Below are positions 24,398 to 32,943 of a DNA stretch of 64,000 nucleotides, piece after piece (position 1 is the first letter of the stretch; the number at the start of each line of letters is the position of its first letter). Where the stretch lies: IMG/VR virus record IMGVR_UViG_3300043568_000598, positions 21,431-85,430 of that record; one strand, given 5' to 3'. The position numbers and the translations under genes were made by a program. This stretch comes from a virus. The notes beneath the pieces were generated by a model. It made no database searches. It had not been told where the DNA came from and worked only from the letters and a program-made list of their open reading frames with translations.

Positions 24398-24994
24398 ATG
24401 AAAACTTTTAAAGAATATCTCGTCGAAAACAAAAAAATCTACAGCTTCAAGATCAAAGTTGCAGGCGATGTTCCTGAAAAATTCCAAGAAGCTCTTAAAT
24501 CGCGCTTGGACAGCTGCAAGGTTATGACATTTGAAAAACTGTCAACTACACCCATACAGAAATTGCCACTGGATTTTCCGGGCAAAGAAAACATGCAGGT
24601 TACCATATATGAAGTAATTTGCGAATATCCTATTACTCCACCAGAAATAGAAACACACGTTAAAGCTATAGGCATAGACGAAGATTGTTTCCGTGTAAGA
24701 AACAGCGGTGAGCCTACAGAAGTAGATCAAGTGTTGATGGACAACGAACCCAGTGGCGAAGCTATGTTAGACGAACAAGACATGGACAAAGGCACAGGAA
24801 AAATCAAACACAAAGATTACTTCGGTGATGATTTCAACAAAGGGTTTCTAAAAGATTTAAGCAAAACAGCCAAGCAGAGAACCAAAGACGGGTTCGCTGC
24901 TGAATATAAAATACCCAAGCAAAAAATAGACAAAGCCGGATCTATGAGTCCAATGTCAAATGCTGGCAAACCAGATCCACGCAAAGGAAATTAA
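24398..24994 (+). CDS. Probable capsid-internal protein with T4 CTS-like N-terminus
   Basis: The 198-residue protein begins MKTFKEYLVENK. T4 internal proteins begin MKTYQEFIAEA, the capsid targeting sequence that directs them into the prohead core and is cut by gp21 after an (L/I)-x-E. Here LVE/N fits that pattern. The remainder has a small alpha/beta domain (YSFKIKVAGDVPEKFQEALK, NMQVTIYEVICEYPITPPEI) and a charged, disordered C-terminus. I do not recognise the domain. It is expressed from a leaderless late promoter between small and large terminase genes. A prohead scaffold component or an injected internal protein are the alternatives. Confidence 0.6.
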   Translation: MKTFKEYLVENKKIYSFKIKVAGDVPEKFQEALKSRLDSCKVMTFEKLSTTPIQKLPLDFPGKENMQVTIYEVICEYPITPPEIETHVKAIGIDEDCFRVRNSGEPTEVDQVLMDNEPSGEAMLDEQDMDKGTGKIKHKDYFGDDFNKGFLKDLSKTAKQRTKDGFAAEYKIPKQKIDKAGSMSPMSNAGKPDPRKGN

Positions 24995-24996
24995 CT

Positions 24997-25728
24997 ATGA
25001 ACTTTCAAGAACTATTGGCCAAGATGCAGGAGTTAGACAGGCCCGCCACAGAAGCCTGCGGTGACTCACCTATGCCAATGGGCATGCCTAGCATGCCACC
25101 GATGTCAGCAAAACCAGACACTCCACCACCGAGCATGAGTTTAAATCTCAATGCACAAGGCATGGACAACATCGAAGAACTAATGAAGCTGATGACCAAA
25201 GTTAATCCAGATATGATTAACCAACCAGCACCGATGAGCTCTATCAGCATCGAGCCTATGGACAAGCCCATGGGCGGACTACCTCCATTAAAGATGCTGC
25301 CAGACATGGACTCAAAGCCACACAGCGAGCCAGATGCAGATAACATGGGCGGTCCGAGCGACATGGATGCAGACAATATGCCGCCAATGGGCGACTTAGA
25401 TCGCGATGACGGCGATGATGTAACCAAAGACATGGGCGACATTGACGGTGATGGAGATCATGACATGGATGATCACGATGCTGAAAAGAAAGAAAAAGAT
25501 GAAGCATTTGGTAATTCACTGAACGGTTCAGAGCCAGAGTACGCAGGCGTTGACGCTGCTATTCCAGACGGTGATGATCTAAACAAGCCTAAGAAAAGCT
25601 TCAGCGGTAAACCATATCGCGGTGACAACCCTATGGCCGCAGGCGCTTACGAAAGCAAAGAACAACTACGTGCCAGTATACGAGAAGAACTACTTCAGAG
25701 ATTGGCAGAAGCTAAAGGAGCGAAATAA
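24997..25728 (+). CDS. Acidic Met/Pro/Asp-rich structural protein
   Basis: The 243-residue protein is of low complexity. It has MNFQELLAKMQELDRPATEA at the start, a Met/Pro-rich part (PMPMGMPSMPPMS), then an Asp-rich part (GDIDGDGDHDMDDHDAEKKE) that includes D-x-D-G-D-x-D resembling a calcium loop. It ends with a helix LRASIREELLQRLAEAKG. The MQELDRPA and helical end segments are like those of T4-like prohead core proteins cut by gp21, but no homology can be claimed. It overlaps the following gene by one base. It is probably part of the capsid core or head interior. Confidence 0.55.
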   Translation: MNFQELLAKMQELDRPATEACGDSPMPMGMPSMPPMSAKPDTPPPSMSLNLNAQGMDNIEELMKLMTKVNPDMINQPAPMSSISIEPMDKPMGGLPPLKMLPDMDSKPHSEPDADNMGGPSDMDADNMPPMGDLDRDDGDDVTKDMGDIDGDGDHDMDDHDAEKKEKDEAFGNSLNGSEPEYAGVDAAIPDGDDLNKPKKSFSGKPYRGDNPMAAGAYESKEQLRASIREELLQRLAEAKGAK

Positions 25729-26372
25729 TGTCAGGATTTAAAATTTCATCTGAGTCACTAAGACCAGAATTTTATCAAGTGGTAATTACACTAACTGGTG
25801 GTGCAGGAACATACCCTACAGCAGACGGCAACGACAACGGAGCAGTATGCCCACAAGATCACAGCGCATTTGCAACAAAGCCAGCTACATTGGCAATTGG
25901 CCGTCGTGTGGCTAGGGGTCATCAACGTTTCTTAGCCATTGTTGAAAATCTACAAAAATACGCTGACGCACAAATTCAAGACGTGCAGTTTACCAGTGCT
26001 GGCGTAACAGTAGCAGCCAATCAAGCAACCGCAGTTACATTTACGGTGCGATATGACCGTGCAGGTGCAGCAGGTGCCGGCACATCAGACGGTGTATTAG
26101 GCGGAACAAGAGCAGAAATCGGAACACCTTTTGAATTTACCGCTACTACAGATGGTACTATTACTGTGGATTCGACTGCTAAGGCATTGAGATATCAAGT
26201 TGGCCAAGCCATTGGCAGAACCAACTATGTTAAGAGTATGAGAGTATTTGATGGCGGTCAAGGTGCTGAAATACAAGAATCATTAACTGTTACATTGCCC
26301 GACACGCTTGCAGACATTTACAAAGACGTAGCTGTAACCCTAGTCGATGCAGCAGAAACCATCGATAGTTAA
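25728..26372 (+). CDS. Probable virion structural protein
   Basis: I do not recognise the family of this 214-residue protein. It has an N-terminal ESLRPEFYQVVITLTGGAGT and a beta-rich middle (DVQFTSAGVTVAANQATAVT then FTVRYDRAGAAGAG). The end reads LRYQVGQAIGRTNYVKSMRV, then a final strand, DIYKDVAVTLVDAAETID. The codon usage is similar to gp18 and gp19. Small Ala/Thr-rich beta proteins at this location are often head or tail decoration proteins. It is followed at once by a strong terminator. Confidence 0.55.
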   Translation: MSGFKISSESLRPEFYQVVITLTGGAGTYPTADGNDNGAVCPQDHSAFATKPATLAIGRRVARGHQRFLAIVENLQKYADAQIQDVQFTSAGVTVAANQATAVTFTVRYDRAGAAGAGTSDGVLGGTRAEIGTPFEFTATTDGTITVDSTAKALRYQVGQAIGRTNYVKSMRVFDGGQGAEIQESLTVTLPDTLADIYKDVAVTLVDAAETIDS

Positions 26373-26387
26373 TACAAACTAACAAAC

Positions 26388-26416
26388 CAAATAGGCTCTC
26401 CGGAGCCTATTTTTTT
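26388..26416 (+). terminator. Rho-independent terminator before gp17
   Basis: AAATAGGCTC-TCCG-GAGCCTATTT followed by a T run forms a perfect stem-loop 16 bases after the preceding stop. The gp17 late promoter begins right behind the T run. Confidence 0.9.
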
Positions 26417-26417
26417 C

Positions 26418-26425
26418 ATTAAATA
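26418..26425 (+). promoter_or_regulatory. Late promoter (ATTAAATA) for gp17, leaderless arrangement
   Basis: ATTAAATA is followed by AACAT and the gp17 ATG at 26431. It differs from TATAAATA at two positions but keeps TAAATA and the five-base spacing seen elsewhere. Confidence 0.6.
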
Positions 26426-26430
26426 AACAT

Positions 26431-28017
26431 ATGTCAAAATCCTTAGACGGCAATCTAATCAAGAAAGCCCATGCACCGATACGCTATAATCTAGAAGAAG
26501 TCAAGCACCTAGAAGCCTGTATGGATCCAGTTACTGGACCTTTATACTTTGCCAAAAACTTTATCAAGATACAACATCCTACTAGAGGATCAATACCGTT
26601 TGAGCCCTACGGGTTTCAAGAACTACTGATTGACGCATACCATACCAACAAAGAATGCATAGCCATGTTGCCACGTCAGATGGGCAAGACCACCTGCGCA
26701 GTAGCATACCTATTATGGTATACTCAGTTCATGCCAGACGTACAGGTATTGATCGCTGCACACAAGTACGAAGGTGCTCGAGACATCATGGATCGTTATC
26801 GATATGCTTATGAAAATTTACCCGATTTTATCCGTGCTGGAGTATATTCGTATAACAGAAACACCATCGAATACGATAATGGATCACGCATACAAGCAAC
26901 TACCACAACTGAAAACACAGGTCGTGGCAAATCTCTTTCGCTAATATACTGCGACGAGTTTGCATTCGTACAACCACCAGAGAAAGCCAAAGAGTTCTGG
27001 ACAGCATTATCACCAACATTAGCCACAGGTGGTAAAGCTATTATTACATCAACACCTAACTCAGACGAAGATCAATTCGCCATGATTTGGTTAGAAGCCA
27101 ACAAGCGATTTGACGACTTTGGCAATGAAACTAAATTAGGTGTCAACGGTTTCTTCCCCTTCTTTGCACCGTGGCAAGAACACCCAGACCGTGACGACGA
27201 GTGGGCTAGATTAGAACGTGCTAAGATTGGCGAAGAACGATTCCGTAGAGAGTTTGAATGCGAGTTCTTGATCTATGACGAAACTCTAATCAACTCTGTG
27301 AAGTTAGTTGAACTTGCAGGATCGGACCCTATGATGAACATGGGGCAGACTCGTTGGTATAAAGAAATAAATCCCAGAGCCACATATCTAATAGCTCTAG
27401 ACCCTAGCTTGGGCACAGGTGGAGACTACGGGGCTATACAGGTCTATGAAATGCCTGAAATGGTGCAGGTAGCAGAATGGCATCACAATACCACTCCTGT
27501 GCAGCAACAGGTCAGAGTGTTGAGAGAAATACTAAAATACATCTATGAAAGAGGTGAAGAACAGGGCGGTGCACCTATTATGTATTACAGTGTTGAAAAC
27601 AATACCATAGGTGAATCTGCCCTAATAGTGATCAACGACATAGGTGAAGAAAACTTTCATGGATTGTTCCTTTCAGAGCCCATCCGCAAAGGACACATTC
27701 GCAAGTTCCGTAAAGGATTCAACACCACACATAGAAGTAAAATATCTGCTTGCAGCCAGCTAAAGAACATGATTGAAAATCATAAAATGACCATCCACAG
27801 CAAGCCCTTGATATCCGAGCTGAAAACATACATTGCTTCGGGACTAGGGTTTAAAGCCAAGAGCGGAGAACACGACGATCTAGTCAGTTCAACACTGCTG
27901 ATCATGCGCATGGCAGATGTGTTAGCAGACTGGGATCCACAGATCTACGACAAAATGACGGAAAAAATCACTGATGAATCTATGCCTATGCCGATCTTTG
28001 TAAGCATGGGCCTTTGA
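26431..28017 (+). CDS. gp17: Terminase large subunit gp17
   Basis: The 528-residue protein is the DNA packaging motor. The ATPase domain has a Walker A ECIAMLPRQMGKTTCAVAYL, an adenine-binding GFQELLIDAYHTNKE, and Walker B SLIYCDEFAFVQPPEKAKEF. A coupling motif lies in KAIITSTPNSDEDQF. The C-terminal nuclease domain shows YLIALDPSLGTGGDYGAIQV and SGEHDDLVSSTLLIMRMAD, providing the catalytic aspartates. The size is typical for marine T4-like gp17 (T4: 610). It is expressed from its own leaderless late promoter, isolated upstream by a terminator. Confidence 0.96.
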   Translation: MSKSLDGNLIKKAHAPIRYNLEEVKHLEACMDPVTGPLYFAKNFIKIQHPTRGSIPFEPYGFQELLIDAYHTNKECIAMLPRQMGKTTCAVAYLLWYTQFMPDVQVLIAAHKYEGARDIMDRYRYAYENLPDFIRAGVYSYNRNTIEYDNGSRIQATTTTENTGRGKSLSLIYCDEFAFVQPPEKAKEFWTALSPTLATGGKAIITSTPNSDEDQFAMIWLEANKRFDDFGNETKLGVNGFFPFFAPWQEHPDRDDEWARLERAKIGEERFRREFECEFLIYDETLINSVKLVELAGSDPMMNMGQTRWYKEINPRATYLIALDPSLGTGGDYGAIQVYEMPEMVQVAEWHHNTTPVQQQVRVLREILKYIYERGEEQGGAPIMYYSVENNTIGESALIVINDIGEENFHGLFLSEPIRKGHIRKFRKGFNTTHRSKISACSQLKNMIENHKMTIHSKPLISELKTYIASGLGFKAKSGEHDDLVSSTLLIMRMADVLADWDPQIYDKMTEKITDESMPMPIFVSMGL

Positions 28018-28023
28018 TAAATA
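28016..28023 (+). promoter_or_regulatory. Late promoter (GATAAATA) overlapping the gp17 stop
   Basis: GATAAATA begins within the TGA of gp17. Five bases (TACTT) separate it from the ATG at 28029. This also decides the start of the next gene over a TTG at 28014. Confidence 0.65.
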
Positions 28024-28028
28024 TACTT

Positions 28029-29915
28029 ATGGACGCAACAAACAACATCGCCACAGATTTATTCTACAAAGTACGTAGCCGCTTCTCCGGCCTAAAACTA
28101 GGTGCAGGTTCAGGGGAGATCACTATCAATCCAGAGCAAGCTAGGTTCTTTGATTTTGACTACACAGAAGGTCAAAATCCTATAGGACATGTCAGTATCA
28201 GCCTTGCAGAACCCAACTCTATGAAAGTGTATTTTTCTAATGGAATTACAGAAGGCATGGATGACGGGCAAAAAACAAACTGGTACGGCTTTTTGAAAGA
28301 ACTGCGTCAATTTGCCAAACGAAGATTATTAAGTTTTGACACACGTGATATTGCTAAAGATAATTTAGATAAACGAGATTACGAGTTCCTAAGTCAAAAT
28401 GCACAACCTAAACCACAGACAAATATGATACAGAAATCAGTCGGAGAAAGCCTAATGAGTGAAAGCACAATGTACGGTAGCAAAACAATGAGCTACCAAA
28501 AATTAATGGACACACGTCTAATTATTAAACACAGCCATGCAGTGATGGATGACACACAACCAGGTGCCAGAACTAGAAATATTAATGCCCTGTTTGTAGA
28601 GAATCAAGACGGTGAAAGATTTAAGTATCCTTTCATTCACTTAGCTGGTGCTAGAGCCATGCAGCGTCACGTGGCCAACGGCGGCTTACCTTACGACGAT
28701 CTAGGCAAGAGTATTACACAGATGAGCGAAGAGATTGCACAACTCAAGAGTTTCGGCAACTACGTAGTACGCAACGACCTAATGAACTCAGATACTAACT
28801 CTGTGGTCGAAAGAAGCACAGAATATCTAAATCATCTAAGAGAACAGATCAAGGCATTGAGCAAACAAAGCCATTACGAGGCATACAAAGAATCATTCCA
28901 AGCCTACGACAGCGAAGAAATTCCACAAGATGTAGTAGAAGATTTCAAACAAAAATTCACGGTCAGATCATTCAAAGAAGATATCGCAACTGTGTTTCCG
29001 GTCTTATACAGACTGATGAAAGAAGGAAGCACCATAGGCTATGACGACATAGTCGCTATGACACAAGAAGAAATCAACAACGAAGACCTAACGGTTGAAA
29101 CAGAAGACAACGATCCATTTGCTCAATTTGAAAATTGGGTCATGGGTCTAGGCGAAGATAGTGCAGTGACCAGTGAAGACCCCGACGAACAGGCAGCAGC
29201 ATTACAGGAACTACAAGAACTTGTAGGCCAGCATTTTCCAGCAGGCGTTGACGGAACTAACGCTATCGAGAGTCTCAAAGGCTTAATTGAAGATCCAGAA
29301 TTGTACAAACGAATTAAAGAACAAGCAGCACAAGATCCGGATGCATGTGTACGACCATTGATTAACGATTGGTTAGAATTTAATGCACCCGAAGCACTAG
29401 AACAGTTAGATTTTGGCGACATGGTGGATGACCCGGAAGCAGCCCAAGGAGGTGACCAAACTGCCCCGGAAGCGGAACCAGCACCAGTTGATCCAGCAGC
29501 AGCGGCTGTACCTGCAGAAGAACCAGTACCGCAAGAGGCTGTGGATCCCGACAATCCTAGGGACTACGAAAGACCAGCGATTGATCGTAAGAAGTCAGGC
29601 GAGCCACCGTTGACCATGAAAGATGTAGAATACAAAGACGACAAGCCCAAACGTGATTTCGAAAAGAGAAAGCAGAGGCTCAACACCGAAGAATTAGCAG
29701 AGTTTATCACATCATTTTATGATCGTGACACCGGCACATTCCCCAAAGGCCCAGAAGGCGTTGCTATCATGGTAGGTAAGAAATTTGGTGAACAGGCAGA
29801 ATCAGTGGCTCGTAGATTTGTAGAAAGAATGGCACCGAACCAGACAACTGATCAAAATCCAGAGTTGTCACGTATTAGAGAATTGTCAGGCATTAGCCAA
29901 GGCATTGGAATGTAA
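28029..29915 (+). CDS. Large uncharacterised virion-associated protein
   Basis: This 628-residue protein starts at the ATG at 28029; a TTG 15 bases earlier lies before the late promoter and is not used. The N-terminal 100 residues are alpha/beta (ATDLFYKVRSRFSGLKLGAG, then KTNWYGFLKELRQFAKRRLL). The middle region around 125-190 has MSYQKLMDTRLIIKHSHAVM and RFKYPFIHLAGARAMQRHVA. Residues 380-490 are acidic helices, followed by an Ala/Pro/Glu-rich linker and a last helix ending SRIRELSGISQGIGM. No family is known to me. Similar long proteins next to terminase in marine phages are listed as structural. A calcium or DNA-binding role cannot be read. Confidence 0.6.
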   Translation: MDATNNIATDLFYKVRSRFSGLKLGAGSGEITINPEQARFFDFDYTEGQNPIGHVSISLAEPNSMKVYFSNGITEGMDDGQKTNWYGFLKELRQFAKRRLLSFDTRDIAKDNLDKRDYEFLSQNAQPKPQTNMIQKSVGESLMSESTMYGSKTMSYQKLMDTRLIIKHSHAVMDDTQPGARTRNINALFVENQDGERFKYPFIHLAGARAMQRHVANGGLPYDDLGKSITQMSEEIAQLKSFGNYVVRNDLMNSDTNSVVERSTEYLNHLREQIKALSKQSHYEAYKESFQAYDSEEIPQDVVEDFKQKFTVRSFKEDIATVFPVLYRLMKEGSTIGYDDIVAMTQEEINNEDLTVETEDNDPFAQFENWVMGLGEDSAVTSEDPDEQAAALQELQELVGQHFPAGVDGTNAIESLKGLIEDPELYKRIKEQAAQDPDACVRPLINDWLEFNAPEALEQLDFGDMVDDPEAAQGGDQTAPEAEPAPVDPAAAAVPAEEPVPQEAVDPDNPRDYERPAIDRKKSGEPPLTMKDVEYKDDKPKRDFEKRKQRLNTEELAEFITSFYDRDTGTFPKGPEGVAIMVGKKFGEQAESVARRFVERMAPNQTTDQNPELSRIRELSGISQGIGM

Positions 29916-29936
29916 CAGTTTCGTCGCAGTTAGATC

Positions 29937-29960
29937 GGGCACTTCGGTGCCCTTTCTTTT
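29937..29960 (+). terminator. Rho-independent terminator
   Basis: GGGCAC-TTCG-GTGCCC followed by TTTCTTTT is a stable UUCG tetraloop hairpin. It ends the gp17 region late unit. Confidence 0.9.
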
Positions 29961-30066
29961 GGCTAAATGAAATCAAACTTTTGTGTAAACGTTTAGTCCT
30001 ACTAAAGCGTTATATATATACGTAGGGAATATTCTTTACGTAAAACAACCTAAAGGAAACTTTAAA

Positions 30067-30294
30067 ATGAAATCCATCGCAATCGTAGTAGCATCATTGT
30101 TCGCAGTATCGGCATTTGCACAAGCACCTGCAAAGAAAGAAGAAGCCAAGCCAGCAGCGCCAGCTGCTACAGCAAGTGCTCCAGCACCAGCTAAGGTAGA
30201 GGCTAAGAAGGACGAAAAGAAGCCTGCAAAAAGCGAACCTGCTAAGAAAGAGCCAGCTAAAGCAGACGCAAAAGCCGCTACTCCAGCGAAGTAA
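30067..30294 (+). CDS. Small secreted Ala/Lys/Pro-rich protein
   Basis: The 75-residue protein has a clear Sec signal peptide (MKSIAIVVASLFAVSAFAQA, cut expected after AFA). The mature part is made almost only of Ala, Lys, Pro and Glu (KKEEAKPAAPAATASAPAPA and so on). This resembles small periplasmic proteins of proteobacteria, particularly Burkholderiales-like bacteria, more than a phage protein, so host acquisition is possible. It has its own ribosome site (AAAGGAAAC). The upstream 100 bases are AT-rich with two TACGTA palindromes. Role unknown; a periplasmic polycation or a decoy are possible. Confidence 0.7.
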   Translation: MKSIAIVVASLFAVSAFAQAPAKKEEAKPAAPAATASAPAPAKVEAKKDEKKPAKSEPAKKEPAKADAKAATPAK

Positions 30295-30469
30295 TTTCGG
30301 ATTAGATGGCAGTGATCTCATCTTAGATGATGAGATCACATTTGGCCGTAATCGGCGAGCAGCAGAGTTCGGTAAGGTAGTTGAAGATGAGTTATCGGAC
30401 TATGTAAAGTTTAGATTATGGTTAGCAAGGCAATTAGCAATGGCAAAGTATAAGGAAAAGTGGGCATGA
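30290..30469 (+). pseudogene. Start-less coding segment of a conserved small phage protein
   Basis: In the +1 frame relative to the upstream gene there is a 59-codon open segment: SNFGLDGSDLILDDEITFGR, then NRRAAEFGKVVEDELSDYVK and FRLWLARQLAMAKYKEKWA, then TGA. The end (FRLWLARQLA-x-x-KY-x-E) is a pattern I know from small T4-like marine phage proteins. No ATG, GTG or TTG lies in frame before it; the codon where a start would be expected is CGA, inside the tail of the preceding gene. It could be a relic beheaded when the secreted-protein gene was inserted, or be made by +1 frameshifting near 30287-30292 or from a rare start codon. Confidence 0.6.
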
Positions 30470-30484
30470 CCCGCTTTTTCTTTT
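30461..30484 (+). terminator. Likely terminator
   Basis: GTGGG-CATGA-CCCGC followed by TTTTTCTTTT can form a five-pair stem with one G-U pair. It includes the stop codon of the start-less segment. Confidence 0.6.
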
Positions 30485-30603
30485 GGTAAAATGAATCAAA
30501 AAAATAGCAGATAATCATTGACCTTGATAAATAAAAAGCGCATAATAAAACATGTGCATAAGGCATATAAAACATTTTAGGCATAACATAGGAGGCATTT
30601 AAA

Positions 30604-31572
30604 ATGGCGTCACTCGCAGAAATCCGTGCTAAACTTCAAGAAGCACAATCAAAGTCCACAGGACAATCCACCGGCGGTGGAGACAACGCAATTTACCCAC
30701 ATTGGAACATGCAAGAAGGCAAAGAAGCTGTCGTACGTTTCTTACCTGATGGCAATCCCAACAACACATTCTTCTGGGTAGAACGTGCAATGATCAAATT
30801 GCCGTTTGCAGGTATCAAAGGTGAAACAGACAGTAGGTCAGTACAAGTACAAGTTCCTTGTGTGGAAATGTACAACGACGGCACAGTTTGCCCAATCCTT
30901 TCAGAAGTTCGTGGTTGGTTCAAAGACAAGAGTCTTGAAGAAATGGGTCGTAAGTATTGGAAAAAGCGTTCATACATTTTCCAAGGCTTTGTGGTTGAAG
31001 ATCCACTCAAGGAAGATAAACTTCCAGACAATCCTATCCGTAGATTTATTATCGGTCCCCAGATTTACGCTATCATCCGTTCAGCATTGATGGATCCGGA
31101 ATTGGATGAGTTGCCAACAGACTTCTTGAAAGGTCTGGACTTCCGTATTGCTAAGACATCTAAAGGTGGCTTCGCTGACTACTCTACTTCAAAGTGGAGC
31201 CGTCGTGAGCGTTCATTGACTGATGTCGAATCAGCGGCAGTAGAAGCACATGGTCTTTTTGATCTCAGCGGATTCTTGCCAAAGAAACCCACTGATGTAG
31301 AACTCAAGGTCATGAAAGAAATGTTTGAAGCTTCCGTTGATGGTGAAGCCTATGACATGGATCGTTGGGGTCAATACTTCAAACCAGCAGGCATGAGTCA
31401 AGCCACTGGTGATCCTAATAGACCAGCAGCCGCTGCCGCCTCTGTGCCAGACGCTGATGACGAACCAGCTCCTGTAGCCAAAGCTGCTCCAGCAGCCGCT
31501 CCAGCAGCTTCAACAGAATCTGCCAGTCGTGCGCAAGACATCCTTGCCATGATTCGCAATCGTCAGAAGTAA
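30604..31572 (+). CDS. gp32: Single-stranded DNA-binding protein gp32
   Basis: The 322-residue protein matches the T4-like gp32 family. The basic N-terminus (MASLAEIRAKLQEAQ) drives cooperativity. The core has YPHWNMQEGKEAVVRFLPDG, NNTFFWVERAMIKLPF, PCVEMYNDGTVCPI, YWKKRSYIFQGFVVEDPL and FIIGPQIYAIIRSALMDPEL. The DNA-binding core includes Cys and His residues typical of the zinc site, though the exact ligands are not certain. The C-terminal tail is Ala/Pro/Asp-rich and would contact other replication proteins. It has a strong AGGAGG site before the ATG. An upstream TTGACC-N17-CATAAT may be an early promoter. Confidence 0.92.
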   Translation: MASLAEIRAKLQEAQSKSTGQSTGGGDNAIYPHWNMQEGKEAVVRFLPDGNPNNTFFWVERAMIKLPFAGIKGETDSRSVQVQVPCVEMYNDGTVCPILSEVRGWFKDKSLEEMGRKYWKKRSYIFQGFVVEDPLKEDKLPDNPIRRFIIGPQIYAIIRSALMDPELDELPTDFLKGLDFRIAKTSKGGFADYSTSKWSRRERSLTDVESAAVEAHGLFDLSGFLPKKPTDVELKVMKEMFEASVDGEAYDMDRWGQYFKPAGMSQATGDPNRPAAAAASVPDADDEPAPVAKAAPAAAPAASTESASRAQDILAMIRNRQK

Positions 31573-31583
31573 TTAGACTAAAC

Positions 31584-31615
31584 ATAGAGTGTGGGGCAAC
31601 TCACACTCTATTTCT
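31584..31615 (+). terminator. Hairpin between gp32 and uvsX
   Basis: ATAGAGTGTG-GGGCAACT-CACACTCTAT is a perfect 10-base-pair stem with an 8-base loop, followed by TTTCTC. The T run is short, so it may attenuate rather than stop transcription, setting the ratio of gp32 to UvsX. Confidence 0.65.
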
Positions 31616-31633
31616 CAACAGGGCAAAAAAATA

Positions 31634-32713
31634 ATGGCAAAAGCATTTGATATTTCTAAATTTAGAAAGTCAATCACTAAATCTATCGACGGTTTAAGTA
31701 TTGGCTTCAACGACCCAACCGATTGGGTTAGTACAAACAACTACGCATTAAACTATCTTATCAGCGGAGACTTTAAACGTGGTATTCCACTAGGCAAGGT
31801 AACTGTGTTTGCTGGTGAAAGTGGTGCAGGTAAATCATTTATCTGTTCAGGCAACCTAGTCAAGAATGCACAAGCACAAGGCATCTTTCCAATCTTAATT
31901 GATACAGAAAACGCACTTGATGAAAAGTGGTTACACGCACTTGACGTCGACACAAGCCCAGACAAGTTGTTAAAACTTAACATGGCCATGATTGACGATG
32001 TGGCAAAGACTATTACAGAATTTGTGGCGGAATATAAAACAATGCCCGAAGACGAGCGTCCTAAAGTATTGTTCATTATCGACAGTCTTGGAATGTTACT
32101 GACTCCCACTGATGTTAACCAGTTTCAAGCCGGGGATCTTAAAGGTGACATGGGTCGTAAACCTAAAGCACTAACAGCACTTGTTCGTAACTGTGTAAAC
32201 ATGTTTGGTAGTCTAGGCATTGGGCTGGTAGCAACTAATCACACATACGCAAGTCAGGATATGTTTGACCCAGATGACAAGATCAGTGGTGGTCAAGGTT
32301 TCATTTATGCAAGCTCAATCGTAGTTGCTATGCGTAAATTAAAACTAAAACTTGATGCAGATGGCAATAAGACCACAACTGTGCAAGGTATCCGTGCAGC
32401 TTGCAAGATCATGAAAACTCGTTACGCAAAGCCGTTTGAAAGTGTACAGGTTGAGATTCCTTATGAAACAGGTATGAGTCCATATAGTGGATTAGTCGAC
32501 TTGTTCGAAGCCAAAGGCATGCTCAAGAAAGAAGGTAACAGCCTTGTCTACACTACTAAAGACGGTGAGATCATCAAGCAGTTCCGCAAGGCTTGGGAAC
32601 GCAATGAGAAAGACGGCTTAGACATTGCCATGGAAGACATTTCAAAACATGGCGAAATTTCCGCTTCAGAGATAACTACTATTGTTGAACCTGAAACGGA
32701 GATTACTGAATGA
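31634..32713 (+). CDS. uvsX: RecA-like recombinase UvsX
   Basis: The 359-residue protein, from the ATG at 31634, has Walker A VTVFAGESGAGKSFICSGN, the segment ILIDTENALDEKWLHALDVD, Walker B VLFIIDSLGMLLTPTDVNQF, and SGGQGFIYASSIVVAMRKL, all typical of T4 UvsX. It forms filaments on ssDNA for strand exchange and replication restart with UvsY and gp32. An in-frame ATG at 31589 falls within the gp32-uvsX hairpin and gives an unrelated extension, so 31634 is preferred. The stop overlaps the next gene by 4 bases. Confidence 0.94.
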   Translation: MAKAFDISKFRKSITKSIDGLSIGFNDPTDWVSTNNYALNYLISGDFKRGIPLGKVTVFAGESGAGKSFICSGNLVKNAQAQGIFPILIDTENALDEKWLHALDVDTSPDKLLKLNMAMIDDVAKTITEFVAEYKTMPEDERPKVLFIIDSLGMLLTPTDVNQFQAGDLKGDMGRKPKALTALVRNCVNMFGSLGIGLVATNHTYASQDMFDPDDKISGGQGFIYASSIVVAMRKLKLKLDADGNKTTTVQGIRAACKIMKTRYAKPFESVQVEIPYETGMSPYSGLVDLFEAKGMLKKEGNSLVYTTKDGEIIKQFRKAWERNEKDGLDIAMEDISKHGEISASEITTIVEPETEITE

Positions 32714-32943
32714 AAGAAGATTTAATTGCCGACTTATGGCATGTGGTAATTGGGCATATACCTGAAAAACAAAGGCCAGATGTGGCCACTGATTTTGTAA
32801 ACACACTGTTGGACTACGGTATCAAAGAAAGTGTATTGGACAGCCTGCAAGGAGTAGATCCCTTTCTTGACGAAGCTATCACATATGCTATCGACGGTGA
32901 AGAGATTGAAGACGATGCCGACAGCTACGACGAAGAGGAATAA
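32710..32943 (+). CDS. Conserved small acidic protein between uvsX and uvsY
   Basis: The 77-residue protein has LIADLWHVVIGHIPEKQRPD near the start, VATDFVNTLLDYGIKESVLD in the middle, and an acidic tail EEIEDDADSYDEEE. It is of a kind often found next to recombination genes of T4-like phages and is uncharacterised. Four-base overlap with uvsX and direct abutment to uvsY suggest coupled translation and a role in the same pathway, which is inference. Confidence 0.7.
   Translation: MKEDLIADLWHVVIGHIPEKQRPDVATDFVNTLLDYGIKESVLDSLQGVDPFLDEAITYAIDGEEIEDDADSYDEEE

Noticed and set aside
28014-28028. TTG start extending the gene at 28029 by five codons.
   Set aside because: The extension overlaps the TAAATA late promoter; the ATG at 28029 has the five-base spacing used by other genes.
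30311-30338. GTGATCTCATC-TTAGAT-GATGAGATCAC perfect inverted repeat as a terminator or regulatory hairpin.
   Set aside because: It lies within the start-less coding segment where the protein pattern explains the sequence, and no T run follows; kept only as a possibility.
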